Shown: positions 1 to 8,877 of the stretch, one piece after another | How the letters are laid out: the number at the start of each line of letters is the position of its first letter | How positions within the stretch are numbered: position 1 is the stretch's first letter | Program-made: the position numbers and the translations under genes | Source: Comamonas thiooxydans | GTDB lineage: Bacteria; Pseudomonadota; Gammaproteobacteria; Burkholderiales; Burkholderiaceae_C | Assembly (NCBI RefSeq): GCF_000964545.1 | Contig: NZ_BBVD01000012.1 | Location: forward strand, 1-64,000 | Reading direction: 5' to 3' | Length of the DNA stretch: 64,000 bases | Notes under the pieces: generated by a model | Seen by the model: only the letters and a program-made list of their open reading frames with translations | What the model was told of the DNA's origin: nothing | Databases searched by the model: none

Positions 1-80
1 TTCAGGGAAGCTTCGTATTGTAATGCATTTTTTGCATTCAATCTGAATCTTCAAATTTTCTAAGATGCCGTCTGGCTTGC

Positions 81-103
81 AAACATTCCCTTGAGGAATG
101 TTT
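81..103 (-). terminator. Possible tRNA-Leu terminator hairpin
   Basis: Perfect 9-base arms (AAACATTCC and GGAATGTTT) around a 5-base loop, lying about 40 bases past the tRNA-Leu 3' end on the minus strand. Only a short U stretch follows (TTTG), so termination strength is doubtful. Nothing else recognisable is seen in bases 1-142. Confidence 0.3.
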
Positions 104-142
104 CCCAAGTTTGTTTCAACCCTTGCAGGTTGTCGTTAAACT

Positions 143-227
<85 letters not shown>

Positions 228-261
228 ATCTCAGGAAAGACATAGATTGTATATCAAGAAA

Positions 262-2895
262 ATGAACCCTCGCGCAAAAGTTGCCGATATGAACGAAGAA
301 ATTTTGGGCACTGTGCAGGGCCACCGCGACGGACACGGCTTTGTCGTCCGTGACGATGGTGAGCGTGACATCTACCTTCCCCCCAATGAAATGCGAGCGG
401 TGCTGCACAAGGACAAGGTCCAGGTGCGTATCGCCCGTCATGACCATCGCGGTCGCCCCGAAGGCCGTGTGGTGGAAATCGTGGAGCGTCCCGATCAGCC
501 CATCATTGGCCGCTTTCTGCAGGAAAGCGGTGTGTGGCTTGTGGCCCCTGAAGACAAGCGCTACGGTCAGGATGTTCTGATTCCTTCCAACGCCACAGGC
601 GCGGCCAAGCCGGGCCAGGTGGTGGTGGTGGAACTGACAGAGGCTCCGGCCTTGTTTGGTCAGCCTGTGGGCCGCATTACCGAAGTGCTGGGTGAGGTGG
701 ATGACCCAGGCATGGAAATCGAGATTGCGGTGCGCAAGTATGGCGTGCCGCATATCTTCTCCGACGCCTGTCTCGAGCAAGCCAAGGCGCTGCCCGAAAA
801 AGTCCGACCCGCAGACTACAAGCACCGCATTGATCTGACCGATATTCCTCTGGTCACCATTGACGGCGAAGATGCGCGCGACTTTGACGATGCCGTGTAT
901 TGCGAGCCCGCCAAGGTGGGGCGCAGCAAGGGCTGGCGTCTGCTTGTTGCGATTGCGGATGTGAGTCACTATGTGACCACAGGTAGCGCCATTGATGTGG
1001 ATGCTTACGATCGCGCCACCAGCGTGTATTTCCCGCGCCGAGTGATTCCCATGCTGCCGGAAAAGCTCAGCAACGGGCTGTGCTCCTTGAACCCCGACGT
1101 CGATCGGCTGTGCATGGTCTGCGACATGCTGATCACGGCGCAAGGTGAGATTCACGCCTATCAGTTCTACCCGGCAGTCATGCATAGCCATGCGCGCTTC
1201 ACCTATACCGAGGTGGCTGCAATCCTGGCCAATACACGCGGTCCTGAAGCAGCCAAGCGCAAGGAGCGCGTGCAGGATTTGCTGAATCTGTATGGCGTCT
1301 TTCAGTCCCTGCTCAAGGCTCGTGAGGCGCGCGGTGCCGTGGACTTTGAGACGACCGAGACGCAAATCGTCTGCGACGACAACGGACGCATCGAAAAAAT
1401 CGTGCCACGCACTCGCAATGATGCGCACAAGTTGATTGAAGAAGCCATGCTGGCGGCGAATGTCTGCAGCGCAGATTTCATCGACCAAAGCGGGCAGCTT
1501 GGTCTGTTCCGCGTGCACGACAAGCCTTCGCTGGAAAAGCAGGAAATTCTGCGCAATTACCTCAAGGCCATGGGTGTGAGCATGAGCATCAGCGAAAACC
1601 CTTCGACCAAGGAGTTTCAGCAGATTGCCAATGCCACCAAGGACAGGCCTGACTCGCAGCAGATTCACACCATGCTGCTGCGCTCCATGATGCAGGCTTT
1701 CTATACGCCGGAAGGCTCGGGCCACTTCGGTCTGGCCTTTGAGGCTTATACCCACTTCACCAGCCCGATTCGTCGTTATCCGGACTTGCTGGTGCACCGC
1801 GTGATCAAGGCTGAGCTGAACGGCACACACTACAAGCTGCCCAGCCTGCCCACGCCGGGTGAAGCCGAAGCCAAGATGGCCAAGCGCCTCTCCTCGCGTG
1901 TGGTCGAGCCGGGGCAAAAGCCGCGCAAGCGCTCGGCGGCCAAGGAATTCCAGGCCTGGGAGGCTGCCGGCCTGCACTGCAGCGCCAACGAGCGCCGCGC
2001 CGATGAAGCCAGTCGCGATGTGGAGGCCTGGCTCAAGTGCAAATACATGCGCGAGCATCTGGGCGAGGAGTTCGCGGGCACGGTTTCCTCGGTCACGACC
2101 TTCGGAGTCTTTGTGACGCTGGATGCCATGTATGTGGAAGGGCTGGTGCATATCACCGAGCTGGGCGGCGACTACTTCCGCTTCGACGAAGCCCGGCAGG
2201 AGTTGCGTGGCGAGCGCTCGGGTGTTCGCTATGGCATCGGCGCACGAGTGCGGGTGCAGGTCAGTCGCGTGGATCTGGACGGCCGTCGCATCGACTTCCG
2301 CCTGGTTCGTGATGGCGAGGATGGCTTGGTACAAACACCACGCAGCGGTCGTGGCCAGGCCAAGGATGAGGGGCGTGGCCGTCGCGAGTCACGTGACGAA
2401 CGCAGTGCGGGCGGCTATGCCGACAAGTGGAGTCGTCGCGATGCCAAGGCCAATCGTGCGCAGCGCAATGCCGCTGCGGGGCCTGCTTCTGCACCTGAGC
2501 CCGATCGCGCCAAGCAGGGCCGAAAGGCAGCCAAGAAGGCCATGCTGAAAAGCGTGAACCTGGCCGCACTGGAGGCAGAGTACGCACAAGAGCACGCCGC
2601 GCCCAAGCCTGAGCCTGTGACGGAGTCCGTGACTGCGGTGCAGCAAGCCAAGCCTCGCAAGGCGGCAGGCAGGAAAAAGGTTGCAGCTCTGCTTGCGCCT
2701 GATGCTCCGGCCATCTCTGTTGCCAAGGCTGCGGTCAAGCCCGAATCAAAATCGGTCGCAAAGCCCGCAACCAAGGTCTCAACGAAGTCTGCGGCGAAGT
2801 CGGCTCCCAAAGCCGTAAAGGTTGCTGCCAAGCCTGCGGCAGGTACCAAGGCTGCACCGGCAAGCAAAACCAGCAAGCGCAAGACCGAGCGCTGA
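262..2895 (+). CDS. rnr: Ribonuclease R (3'-5' exoribonuclease)
   Basis: Processive 3'-5' hydrolytic RNase that degrades structured RNA and takes part in rRNA/tmRNA quality control. The product is 877 residues. It has an N-terminal cold-shock/OB region (GTVQGHRDGHGFV), then the RNB catalytic domain with the acidic metal-binding motif TIDGEDARDFDDAVY at about residues 199-213. An S1 domain follows at about 597-683, then a Lys/Ala-rich basic tail of almost 200 residues. ATG 262 is chosen because the longer open frame (from 91) would run through the tRNA-Leu gene; ATG 289 is an alternative. Neither start has a strong ribosome-binding site. A bidirectional terminator follows. Family assignment is secure; only the exact start is uncertain. 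Confidence 0.93.
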   Translation: MNPRAKVADMNEEILGTVQGHRDGHGFVVRDDGERDIYLPPNEMRAVLHKDKVQVRIARHDHRGRPEGRVVEIVERPDQPIIGRFLQESGVWLVAPEDKRYGQDVLIPSNATGAAKPGQVVVVELTEAPALFGQPVGRITEVLGEVDDPGMEIEIAVRKYGVPHIFSDACLEQAKALPEKVRPADYKHRIDLTDIPLVTIDGEDARDFDDAVYCEPAKVGRSKGWRLLVAIADVSHYVTTGSAIDVDAYDRATSVYFPRRVIPMLPEKLSNGLCSLNPDVDRLCMVCDMLITAQGEIHAYQFYPAVMHSHARFTYTEVAAILANTRGPEAAKRKERVQDLLNLYGVFQSLLKAREARGAVDFETTETQIVCDDNGRIEKIVPRTRNDAHKLIEEAMLAANVCSADFIDQSGQLGLFRVHDKPSLEKQEILRNYLKAMGVSMSISENPSTKEFQQIANATKDRPDSQQIHTMLLRSMMQAFYTPEGSGHFGLAFEAYTHFTSPIRRYPDLLVHRVIKAELNGTHYKLPSLPTPGEAEAKMAKRLSSRVVEPGQKPRKRSAAKEFQAWEAAGLHCSANERRADEASRDVEAWLKCKYMREHLGEEFAGTVSSVTTFGVFVTLDAMYVEGLVHITELGGDYFRFDEARQELRGERSGVRYGIGARVRVQVSRVDLDGRRIDFRLVRDGEDGLVQTPRSGRGQAKDEGRGRRESRDERSAGGYADKWSRRDAKANRAQRNAAAGPASAPEPDRAKQGRKAAKKAMLKSVNLAALEAEYAQEHAAPKPEPVTESVTAVQQAKPRKAAGRKKVAALLAPDAPAISVAKAAVKPESKSVAKPATKVSTKSAAKSAPKAVKVAAKPAAGTKAAPASKTSKRKTER

Positions 2896-2916
2896 TTGCT
2901 CTCCTATCAAGAGCTG

Positions 2917-2954
2917 AAAGGCCTTGCCAGATAATGGCAAGGCCTTTGTTTTTT
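2917..2954. terminator. Bidirectional terminator between rnr and nnr
   Basis: A 13-base perfect stem (AAAGGCCTTGCCA / TGGCAAGGCCTTT, arms 2917-2929 and 2935-2947) with a 5-base loop, followed by GTTTTTT. It lies between convergent genes, and the A-rich left flank gives some Us on the minus strand. Confidence 0.85.
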
Positions 2955-2959
2955 GCAGT

Positions 2960-4555
2960 TTATTGATTGCCCAGGCGCAGAGCCAGTGCACTGGCGCTGA
3001 ATGGGAGGTTTGCTGGCCAGCAATCTGCAATGTGGCCATGGCGGAAGGCAGCCTGAGTTGCTGCCATATCGGCACTTTGACCCTGTGCCCATAGCGCTGC
3101 TATCAATCCGGCCAGCACATCGCCCGTGCCGCCCGTGGCCAGGCGGGCATTGCCGCTGGCATTGATCCAGACTTGCTGCTGTGGATTGGCAACAGCCGTG
3201 CCGGAGCCCTTGAGCAGCACCGTGCACTGAAATTTGCTGGCAAGCTGCAGGCAGGCTTGAAGGCGGTTGGCTTGTACTTGAGCGGTGCTGGTCTGCAGCA
3301 GGCGCGCGGCCTCCAGCGGGTGGGGGGTCAAGACCGTGGTCTGCTGGCGTGCAGCGCGCTGGCTCAGCTGCTGTGCCAGTGCCGGGCTGGCCGCAACGGC
3401 GTTGAGTGCGTCGGCATCCAGCACCAGTTGTGGTGCTTGTGTCAGTATGTGAGGCAACCAGGCGTGCACGGCTTCGCCGCCACCGCAGCCGCAGACCACG
3501 GTGGCCTGGCTCCAGTCCTGCGCGGCGGGTTGGCGCAACATGATTTCCGGCCAGGGCGAAGTGCCTTGCGGTGATTGCTCGTCCAGCAAGGCCAGCATGA
3601 CGCGACCGGCTCCAGCGTGCAGTGCCGCCAGTGCCGCCAGCCAGGCAGCGCCCGTCATCGACAGGCCGCGCATGCCCAGGCCTTCGCCGCCGAGCACGGC
3701 CACATCGCCAAAGCTGCCTTTGTGACTGGCGTGCGGGCGTGTTCTTGAGGAGGCAAGGCCTGGGTTGCTCAGATATGCCGTGGGCTGTGCTGCAGCGACT
3801 AGGGCGGGCGAGTGCGGTACGTCGGGAGCGCTGGCAATGCCGCAGCCCAGGTCGTCCCACCAGATTTGTCCGCAGGCATCGCGGCCCTGACCGGTGAACA
3901 GGCCGGGCTGCAGGGTCAGCAAGGCAAGCGTGTGGCGTCGTTGGTCGGCGGAGATGTGGCCGGGTGCGAATTCCCTCAGATATTGACCGGTATCGGCATC
4001 GAGGCCTGAGGCAACGTCTACACAGAGTACGTTGCAGGTGCAATGCTGAACCAGGGCCAGCAACTGCAGCAGGCGCTGATCGGCAGCCGAGGTCTTGCCA
4101 AAAGTGCGCGGGCTCAGTCCTATGCCCAGCAGTGCATCAACACACAGGTCTTGTGGTCCCAGATCGACGGGGGCGTCATCGAGCCACTGCACGCCAGCCT
4201 GCAAGGCTTTGTTCCGGGAAATCTGTGCATCGGACGGAAGTTCGGCAGGTGCGCGCACTTCGCTGACCATGATTCGCGCATGGGGCAGCATGGCCCTGAG
4301 CTGAGCTGCCGCCTCAAAGCCGTCGCCGCCGTTGTTGCCAGGGCCGCAGGCAATCCAGATGCGTTGCGCGTGCGGGGCTATTGCCATTGCCAGCCTGGCG
4401 ATGGCAAGGCCTGCGCGTTCCATCAGCCTGTGAGGCGGCAGGCGGTCGGCGCAAGCCTTCTCAATCTGACGTGTGGCGGCGGTGCTGAACAGTGGCCAGC
4501 CTTGACCAGCGGAAATGGAGGCGGGCGGGGTGTCGGAGGGAGAAATGCGCAGCAT
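2960..4555 (-). CDS. nnr: Bifunctional NAD(P)H-hydrate epimerase / ADP-dependent NAD(P)HX dehydratase
   Basis: Metabolite-repair enzyme. The N-terminal YjeF_N domain epimerises R-NAD(P)HX to the S form, and the C-terminal ribokinase-like domain dehydrates S-NAD(P)HX back to NAD(P)H using ADP. The 531-residue length fits the fused bacterial form. Visible motifs are GPGNNGGDGFEAA in the epimerase half (about residues 90-102), and LLKGSGTAVANP plus GNARLATGGTGDVLAGL near the C terminus, typical of the dehydratase nucleotide/substrate site. It lies 97 bases downstream of the amidase on the same strand, so co-transcription is possible. It converges on rnr at a shared terminator. Confidence 0.93.
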   Translation of the reverse strand: MLRISPSDTPPASISAGQGWPLFSTAATRQIEKACADRLPPHRLMERAGLAIARLAMAIAPHAQRIWIACGPGNNGGDGFEAAAQLRAMLPHARIMVSEVRAPAELPSDAQISRNKALQAGVQWLDDAPVDLGPQDLCVDALLGIGLSPRTFGKTSAADQRLLQLLALVQHCTCNVLCVDVASGLDADTGQYLREFAPGHISADQRRHTLALLTLQPGLFTGQGRDACGQIWWDDLGCGIASAPDVPHSPALVAAAQPTAYLSNPGLASSRTRPHASHKGSFGDVAVLGGEGLGMRGLSMTGAAWLAALAALHAGAGRVMLALLDEQSPQGTSPWPEIMLRQPAAQDWSQATVVCGCGGGEAVHAWLPHILTQAPQLVLDADALNAVAASPALAQQLSQRAARQQTTVLTPHPLEAARLLQTSTAQVQANRLQACLQLASKFQCTVLLKGSGTAVANPQQQVWINASGNARLATGGTGDVLAGLIAALWAQGQSADMAATQAAFRHGHIADCWPANLPFSASALALRLGNQ

Positions 4556-4652
4556 GGCCCGAGGATAGCCTCCGGCTGCGCATTTGTGGGTTTTTATGAT
4601 TTTTGCCTTTTAATTCAATAGCCATAAGCGGTTATAGCTACGGAAATTGAAG

Positions 4653-6041
4653 TCAGTCGCGATTGAGCACGGCTTCGATGCCCGCGCTGATATTCAGGAT
4701 GGCATCGTCGTGCAGGGCGGCATGCCAGATCATCAGGCCCATGGGGAGCTCGTTCGGGTTGTGGCACGGCAGTGACAGGGCGCAGCCGTCCAGCATATTG
4801 ACCACGCTGGTATTGCGCAGCAGTAGGCCGTTGACGCGGAAAAATTCCTCGTCACGCTTGGCGTCGGCTGCGGCGTCGAAACCGTTGGTCGGGGCGACGG
4901 ATGCAATCGTGGGTGCCGTGATCGGCGTGGTGGGCGAGAGCAGGGCGTCATAGCTGACTATGGCACTCTCCATCTTGGCAATCCAGCGCTTGCGCGCGGC
5001 CAGCAGATCCAGATAGTCGGCAGCGCTCATGCTCGCGCCGCGCTCTATGCGCGAGCGTACTCGGGGGTCGTAGAGCGCGGCCTTGGCGGGGTCCTGCAGA
5101 TGACGCCGGTGCCAGGCATAGCTTTCGGTGGGCGAGAAGCCCCCGATGATGTTGACGCCGTCCAGCTCCTCCAGCTCGGGCAGGTCAATCCACTCGATCT
5201 GTGCGCCGCCGGCCTGCAGCTTGGCGATGCTGCGTTCGAAGGCGTTGCGCACGGCGGGCTCGATCTGATCGAAGAAGACGGGGCGTGGCACTGCCAGGCG
5301 CCACTGGCTCTGGCTGCGTTCGTCCTTGGTGACTTTGCGCTCGGCCAGAATCTCGTGCAGCAGCACGGCATCGCGCACGCTACGCGTAATGGCGCAGGCA
5401 GTGTCCAGTGTGGGCGAGAGTGGCACGGTTCCTTCGGTGGGAACCAGCCTGGCCGTGCTTTTGAAGCCAACCAGGCCATTGAGTGCAGCGGGAATGCGGA
5501 TGGAGCCCCCGGTGTCCGAGCCCAGAGCCGCCCAGGCGGCGCCGCTGGCGACGGATACAGCAGCGCCTGACGAGGAGCCGCCCGGAATGCGGGCCGGCCA
5601 TGTGGGCGCCAGCTGAGGATTGGCGGGGTGGCGGGCATCCAGCGCGGCGGGGGTGCCGAAATGCGGGTTCACGCCAACGCCGGAAAAAGCGAACTCGACC
5701 ATATGGGTGCGGCCGATGATGGCCGCGCCTGCCGCGCGCAGGCGGGCAACGGCCGTGGCGTCTGCTCGGGCGAGGGGCGCATCCTGCAGCACCAGGGAGC
5801 TGGCGGCACTGCGCGCGCCTTGCGTGTCGAACAGATCCTTGACCGAGATGGCCAGGCCAGCCAGGGGTGTAGTGGGTGGCGTTTCTGCAGCAGCCCAGCG
5901 TGCCTCGTCAAAAAAAGTCTGGCTGAAAACGTTGGCGCACAAGGGGCTTTGCGCGGCAGCAATGCTCATTTGCATGAGGTTTGCAGCGCTTTGGCGGCCT
6001 TCGCGGATCTCAAGAGCGACGTGACTGAGGTCGAGTTGCAT
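4653..6041 (-). CDS. Amidase signature family hydrolase
   Basis: A 462-residue amidase-signature enzyme that would hydrolyse an amide bond; the substrate cannot be told from sequence. The Ser-cisSer-Lys triad is readable: Lys68 in ISVKDLFD, the serine cluster at 156-158 in GGSSSGAA, and the nucleophile Ser180 in GSDTGGSIRIP. It is not GatA by context, because no gatB or gatC adjoins it. It diverges from rpsB and its start codon overlaps the proposed rpsB promoter. In many relatives map (methionine aminopeptidase) is divergent from rpsB, so the amidase here is a local difference (general knowledge, not checked). Confidence 0.88.
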   Translation of the reverse strand: MQLDLSHVALEIREGRQSAANLMQMSIAAAQSPLCANVFSQTFFDEARWAAAETPPTTPLAGLAISVKDLFDTQGARSAASSLVLQDAPLARADATAVARLRAAGAAIIGRTHMVEFAFSGVGVNPHFGTPAALDARHPANPQLAPTWPARIPGGSSSGAAVSVASGAAWAALGSDTGGSIRIPAALNGLVGFKSTARLVPTEGTVPLSPTLDTACAITRSVRDAVLLHEILAERKVTKDERSQSQWRLAVPRPVFFDQIEPAVRNAFERSIAKLQAGGAQIEWIDLPELEELDGVNIIGGFSPTESYAWHRRHLQDPAKAALYDPRVRSRIERGASMSAADYLDLLAARKRWIAKMESAIVSYDALLSPTTPITAPTIASVAPTNGFDAAADAKRDEEFFRVNGLLLRNTSVVNMLDGCALSLPCHNPNELPMGLMIWHAALHDDAILNISAGIEAVLNRD

Positions 6042-6048
6042 GGCAGTG

Positions 6049-6057
6049 TGCTAAAAT
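6049..6057 (+). promoter_or_regulatory. Extended -10 promoter candidate for rpsB
   Basis: TGC-TAAAAT matches the extended -10 pattern TGnTATAAT at five of six hexamer positions. No good -35 is seen at 16-18 bases. It would give a leader of about 200 bases before rpsB. The amidase start codon (6039-6041) is only a few bases away on the other strand. Confidence 0.5.
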
Positions 6058-6228
6058 TTTGCGGCTTTGCTAAGGGTTAGTCCGTGAGGATTGACTTGAA
6101 AAGCTCTGAAAGTGGTTGATGCGATGGCTTTTTGTGTGTTGCAGCAATTGCTTTTAAGTCGGCAAGGCAAATAGCAAACCGGCCTATTCAAGGTGTTGCG
6201 CTCGCTTTTTTTCAAGGCGGCTGCAATC

Positions 6229-6252
6229 GTTGGGCCGGATTTTAGACCCAAC
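6229..6252 (+). promoter_or_regulatory. rpsB leader hairpin next to the ribosome-binding site
   Basis: GTTGGG (6229-6234) pairs with CCCAAC (6247-6252), ending four bases before the TGAGG ribosome-binding site of rpsB (6256-6260). Placement fits a translational autoregulatory element for protein S2, but the resemblance is positional only; I did not match it to a known rpsB leader fold. Confidence 0.35.
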
Positions 6253-6268
6253 CTTTGAGGTAATTAAC

Positions 6269-7021
6269 ATGGCAGTAACAATGCGCGAGATGCTGGAAGC
6301 CGGCGTCCACTTCGGTCACCAAACTCGTTTCTGGAATCCCAAGATGGCTCCGTTCATCTTCGGTGCCCGCAACAAGATCCACATCATCAACCTGGAAAAG
6401 TCCCTGCCGATGTTCCAGGAAGCCCAGAAGTTCGCCAAGCAGCTGACTGCTAACGGCGGCACCATCCTGATGGTGGGTACAAAGCGTCAAGCCCGTGAGC
6501 TGGTGGCTGAAGAAGCCAAGCGCGCTGGCGTGCCCTTCGTTGACCAGCGCTGGCTGGGCGGCATGCTGACCAACTTCAAGACTGTCAAGACCTCCATCAA
6601 GCGTCTGAAGGACATGAAGGCTCAGCAAGAAGCCGGTCTGGAATCCATGTCCAAGAAGGAACAGCTGATGTTCGTTCGCGAACTGGAAAAGCTGGAAAAG
6701 GACATCGGCGGCATTCAGGACATGAACGGTCTGCCCGACGCCATTTTCGTGATCGACGTGGGCTTCCACAAGATCGCTATCGCTGAAGCCAAGAAGCTGG
6801 GCATTCCTCTGATCGGCGTGGTTGACACCAACCACAACCCCGATGGCATCGACTACGTGATCCCTGGTAACGACGACTCCGCCAAGGCTGTGCAGCTGTA
6901 CGCCCAAGGCATTGCCGACGCAATCCTGGAAGGCCGTGAAGCTCGTCTGAACGACGTGGTGAAGGCCGCTGCCGGTGAGAACGGCGACGAGTTCGTGGAA
7001 GTGGAAGAATCCGCCGCCTAA
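6269..7021 (+). CDS. rpsB: 30S ribosomal protein S2
   Basis: Structural protein of the small ribosomal subunit. The 250-residue product begins MAVTMREMLEAGVHFGHQTRFWNPKMAPFIFG, the conserved S2 N terminus, and carries GVVDTNHNPDGIDYVIPGNDDS. ATG 6269 is chosen because TGAGG lies 8 bases upstream; the open frame upstream of it is only leader sequence. The usual partner tsf follows after a terminator-like hairpin, which probably lets S2 and EF-Ts be made at different levels. The C-terminal tail is acidic (GDEFVEVEESAA). Confidence 0.98.
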   Translation: MAVTMREMLEAGVHFGHQTRFWNPKMAPFIFGARNKIHIINLEKSLPMFQEAQKFAKQLTANGGTILMVGTKRQARELVAEEAKRAGVPFVDQRWLGGMLTNFKTVKTSIKRLKDMKAQQEAGLESMSKKEQLMFVRELEKLEKDIGGIQDMNGLPDAIFVIDVGFHKIAIAEAKKLGIPLIGVVDTNHNPDGIDYVIPGNDDSAKAVQLYAQGIADAILEGREARLNDVVKAAAGENGDEFVEVEESAA

Positions 7022-7058
7022 GCGAAGTCCGGCTGCGCGACCGCATCGCGAGAAAAAG

Positions 7059-7085
7059 CGGGGCTCTAGGTAGCCCCGTTTTTTT
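7059..7085 (+). terminator. rpsB-tsf intercistronic terminator/attenuator
   Basis: Stem CGGGGCT / AGCCCCG (7059-7065, 7072-7078), 6-base loop, then seven Ts. It lies 38 bases past the rpsB stop and 44 bases before tsf, the classical place for partial termination in this operon. Confidence 0.85.
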
Positions 7086-7129
7086 AGCCGGAATCCTGTA
7101 ACGAATCGAACTGATACTGGAGAAATACG

Positions 7130-8023
7130 ATGGCAATTACTGCAAGCATGGTCGCCGAACTGCGCGCCAAGACCGACGCCCCCATGATGGAATGCAAGAA
7201 GGCTCTGACCGAAGCTGATGGCGATATGGCCAAGGCTGAAGAGCTGCTGCGCGTCAAGCTGGGTACCAAGGCTGGCAAGGCCGCTTCCCGCGTGACTGCT
7301 GAAGGCGTTGTGGCTGCTTTCATCGACGGCGGCAAGGGTGGCCTGATCGAAGTGAACAGCGAAACCGACTTCGTGTCCAAGAACGACAGCTTCCTGGCCA
7401 TGGCCAATGCCGCTGCCAAGCTGGTCGCCGAGCACAATCCCGCTGACCTGGACGCTCTGGGCGCCCTGGCCTACGAGCAAGACGGCTACGGCCCCACTCT
7501 GGAAGACGTGCGCAAGGGTCTGATCGGCAAGATCGGCGAAAACATGTCTTTCCGTCGCTTCAAGGCTTTCAGCGGCGCTGGCCTGGCTGCCTACGTGCAC
7601 GGCACCCGCATTGGCGTGGTGGTCGAGTTCGACGGCGACGCTGCTGCTGCCAAGGACGTGGCAATGCACGTGGCTGCCATGAAGCCCGTGGCTCTGACTT
7701 CCGCTGACGTGCCTGCTGATCTGATCGCCAAGGAACGCGCTGTGGCCGAAGGCAAGGCAGCCGAATCCGGCAAGCCTGCCGACATCGTTTCCAAGATGGT
7801 GGAAGGCTCCGTGCAGAAGTACCTGAAGGAAGTGTCCCTGGCTGACCAGGTCTTCGTGAAGGCTGCTGACGGCAAGCAAACCGTGGCTCAGATGCTCAAG
7901 GCTGCCAACACCAATGTGAAGGCGTTCACGATGTATGTCGTGGGTGAAGGCATTGAGAAGAAGACTGACGACTTCGCCGCTGAAGTGGCTGCCCAGGTGG
8001 CAGCAGCCAAGGCTGGTGCTTAA
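7130..8023 (+). CDS. tsf: Elongation factor Ts
   Basis: Guanine nucleotide exchange factor for EF-Tu in the cytoplasm. The product is 297 residues, the usual bacterial length. It opens with a UBA-like N-terminal domain (MAITASMVAELRAKTDAPMMECKKAL) and contains the conserved core stretch NSETDFVSKND at about residues 80-90, where the Asp-Phe pair contacts the EF-Tu Mg site in the family. GGAGA lies 8 bases before ATG. It is the second gene of the rpsB run and is followed by a hairpin before pyrH. Confidence 0.98.
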   Translation: MAITASMVAELRAKTDAPMMECKKALTEADGDMAKAEELLRVKLGTKAGKAASRVTAEGVVAAFIDGGKGGLIEVNSETDFVSKNDSFLAMANAAAKLVAEHNPADLDALGALAYEQDGYGPTLEDVRKGLIGKIGENMSFRRFKAFSGAGLAAYVHGTRIGVVVEFDGDAAAAKDVAMHVAAMKPVALTSADVPADLIAKERAVAEGKAAESGKPADIVSKMVEGSVQKYLKEVSLADQVFVKAADGKQTVAQMLKAANTNVKAFTMYVVGEGIEKKTDDFAAEVAAQVAAAKAGA

Positions 8024-8039
8024 ACCTAAGCCTTAGCAA

Positions 8040-8068
8040 CAATCGCGGCCTAGAGCCGCGATTGATTT
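8040..8068 (+). terminator. tsf-pyrH intercistronic hairpin
   Basis: A 10-base stem (CAATCGCGGC / GCCGCGATTG) around a 5-base loop, directly after tsf. The T run is short (ATTTAT), so it may only attenuate read-through into pyrH. Confidence 0.6.
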
Positions 8069-8117
8069 ATTCCCCCTCCCGTTTTCATACTCATTCAACT
8101 TCCATCGGAGAAACACC

Positions 8118-8840
8118 ATGTCCAACGCCATTCCAGCCCACAAGCGCATCTTGCTCAAGCTGTCGGGGGAGGCGTTAATGGGAGATGACCAGTTCGGCAT
8201 CAACCGTGCAACCATCGAGCGCATGGTGGCTGAGATCGTGGAAGTGACCAAGGTGGGTGTGCAGGTTGCCGTGGTGATCGGCGGCGGCAACATCTTCCGC
8301 GGCGTGGCGGGCGGCTCGGTCGGCATGGACCGTGCGACTGCCGACTATATGGGCATGCTGGCCACGGTGATGAATGCCCTGGCTCTGGCAGATGCCATGG
8401 ACAAGCAGGGCCTGACGGCGCGCGTGATGTCGGCCATCGGTATCGAGCAGGTGGTCGAGCCCTATGTGCGCCCCAAGGCGCTGCAGTACCTGGAAGAGGG
8501 CAAGGTCGTGGTGTTCGCTGCCGGTACGGGCAATCCCTTCTTCACCACCGACACGGCCGCTGCGCTGCGTGGTGCTGAAATCGGCGCCGAAGTCGTGCTC
8601 AAGGCCACCAAGGTGGATGGCGTGTACACGGCTGACCCGGTCAAGGATCCTTCGGCCACACGCTACGACAAGCTGGCTTTCGATGAGGCCATCTCGCGCA
8701 ATCTGGGCATCATGGATGCCACGGCTTTCGCGCTGTGCCGCGACCAGAAGCTGCCGATTCGCGTGTTCTCCATCGTCAAGCCCGGCGCACTCAAGCGCGT
8801 GGTCATGGGTGAAGACGAAGGCACTCTGGTGTACGCTTGA
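8118..8840 (+). CDS. pyrH: UMP kinase
   Basis: Phosphorylates UMP to UDP with ATP, feeding pyrimidine nucleotide and UDP-sugar pools; bacterial UMP kinases are hexameric amino-acid-kinase fold enzymes, unrelated to eukaryotic ones. The 240-residue product has the N-terminal LLKLSGEALMG, the glycine-rich VVIGGGNIFRG (ATP/phosphate site) and AAGTGNPFFTTDTAAALRGAEI (substrate loop). CGGAGA lies just upstream of ATG 8118. It is co-directional with tsf and frr, the common bacterial order. Confidence 0.98.
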   Translation: MSNAIPAHKRILLKLSGEALMGDDQFGINRATIERMVAEIVEVTKVGVQVAVVIGGGNIFRGVAGGSVGMDRATADYMGMLATVMNALALADAMDKQGLTARVMSAIGIEQVVEPYVRPKALQYLEEGKVVVFAAGTGNPFFTTDTAAALRGAEIGAEVVLKATKVDGVYTADPVKDPSATRYDKLAFDEAISRNLGIMDATAFALCRDQKLPIRVFSIVKPGALKRVVMGEDEGTLVYA

Positions 8841-8877
8841 GCGTTTTGCCGCCACATGCCCGCAAAGGAACAAGAAC

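Noticed and set aside
4653..6041. Amidase as GatA of the tRNA amidotransferase
   Set aside because: The amidase signature is shared, but gatB and gatC are absent nearby and the length and flanking sequence do not single out GatA.
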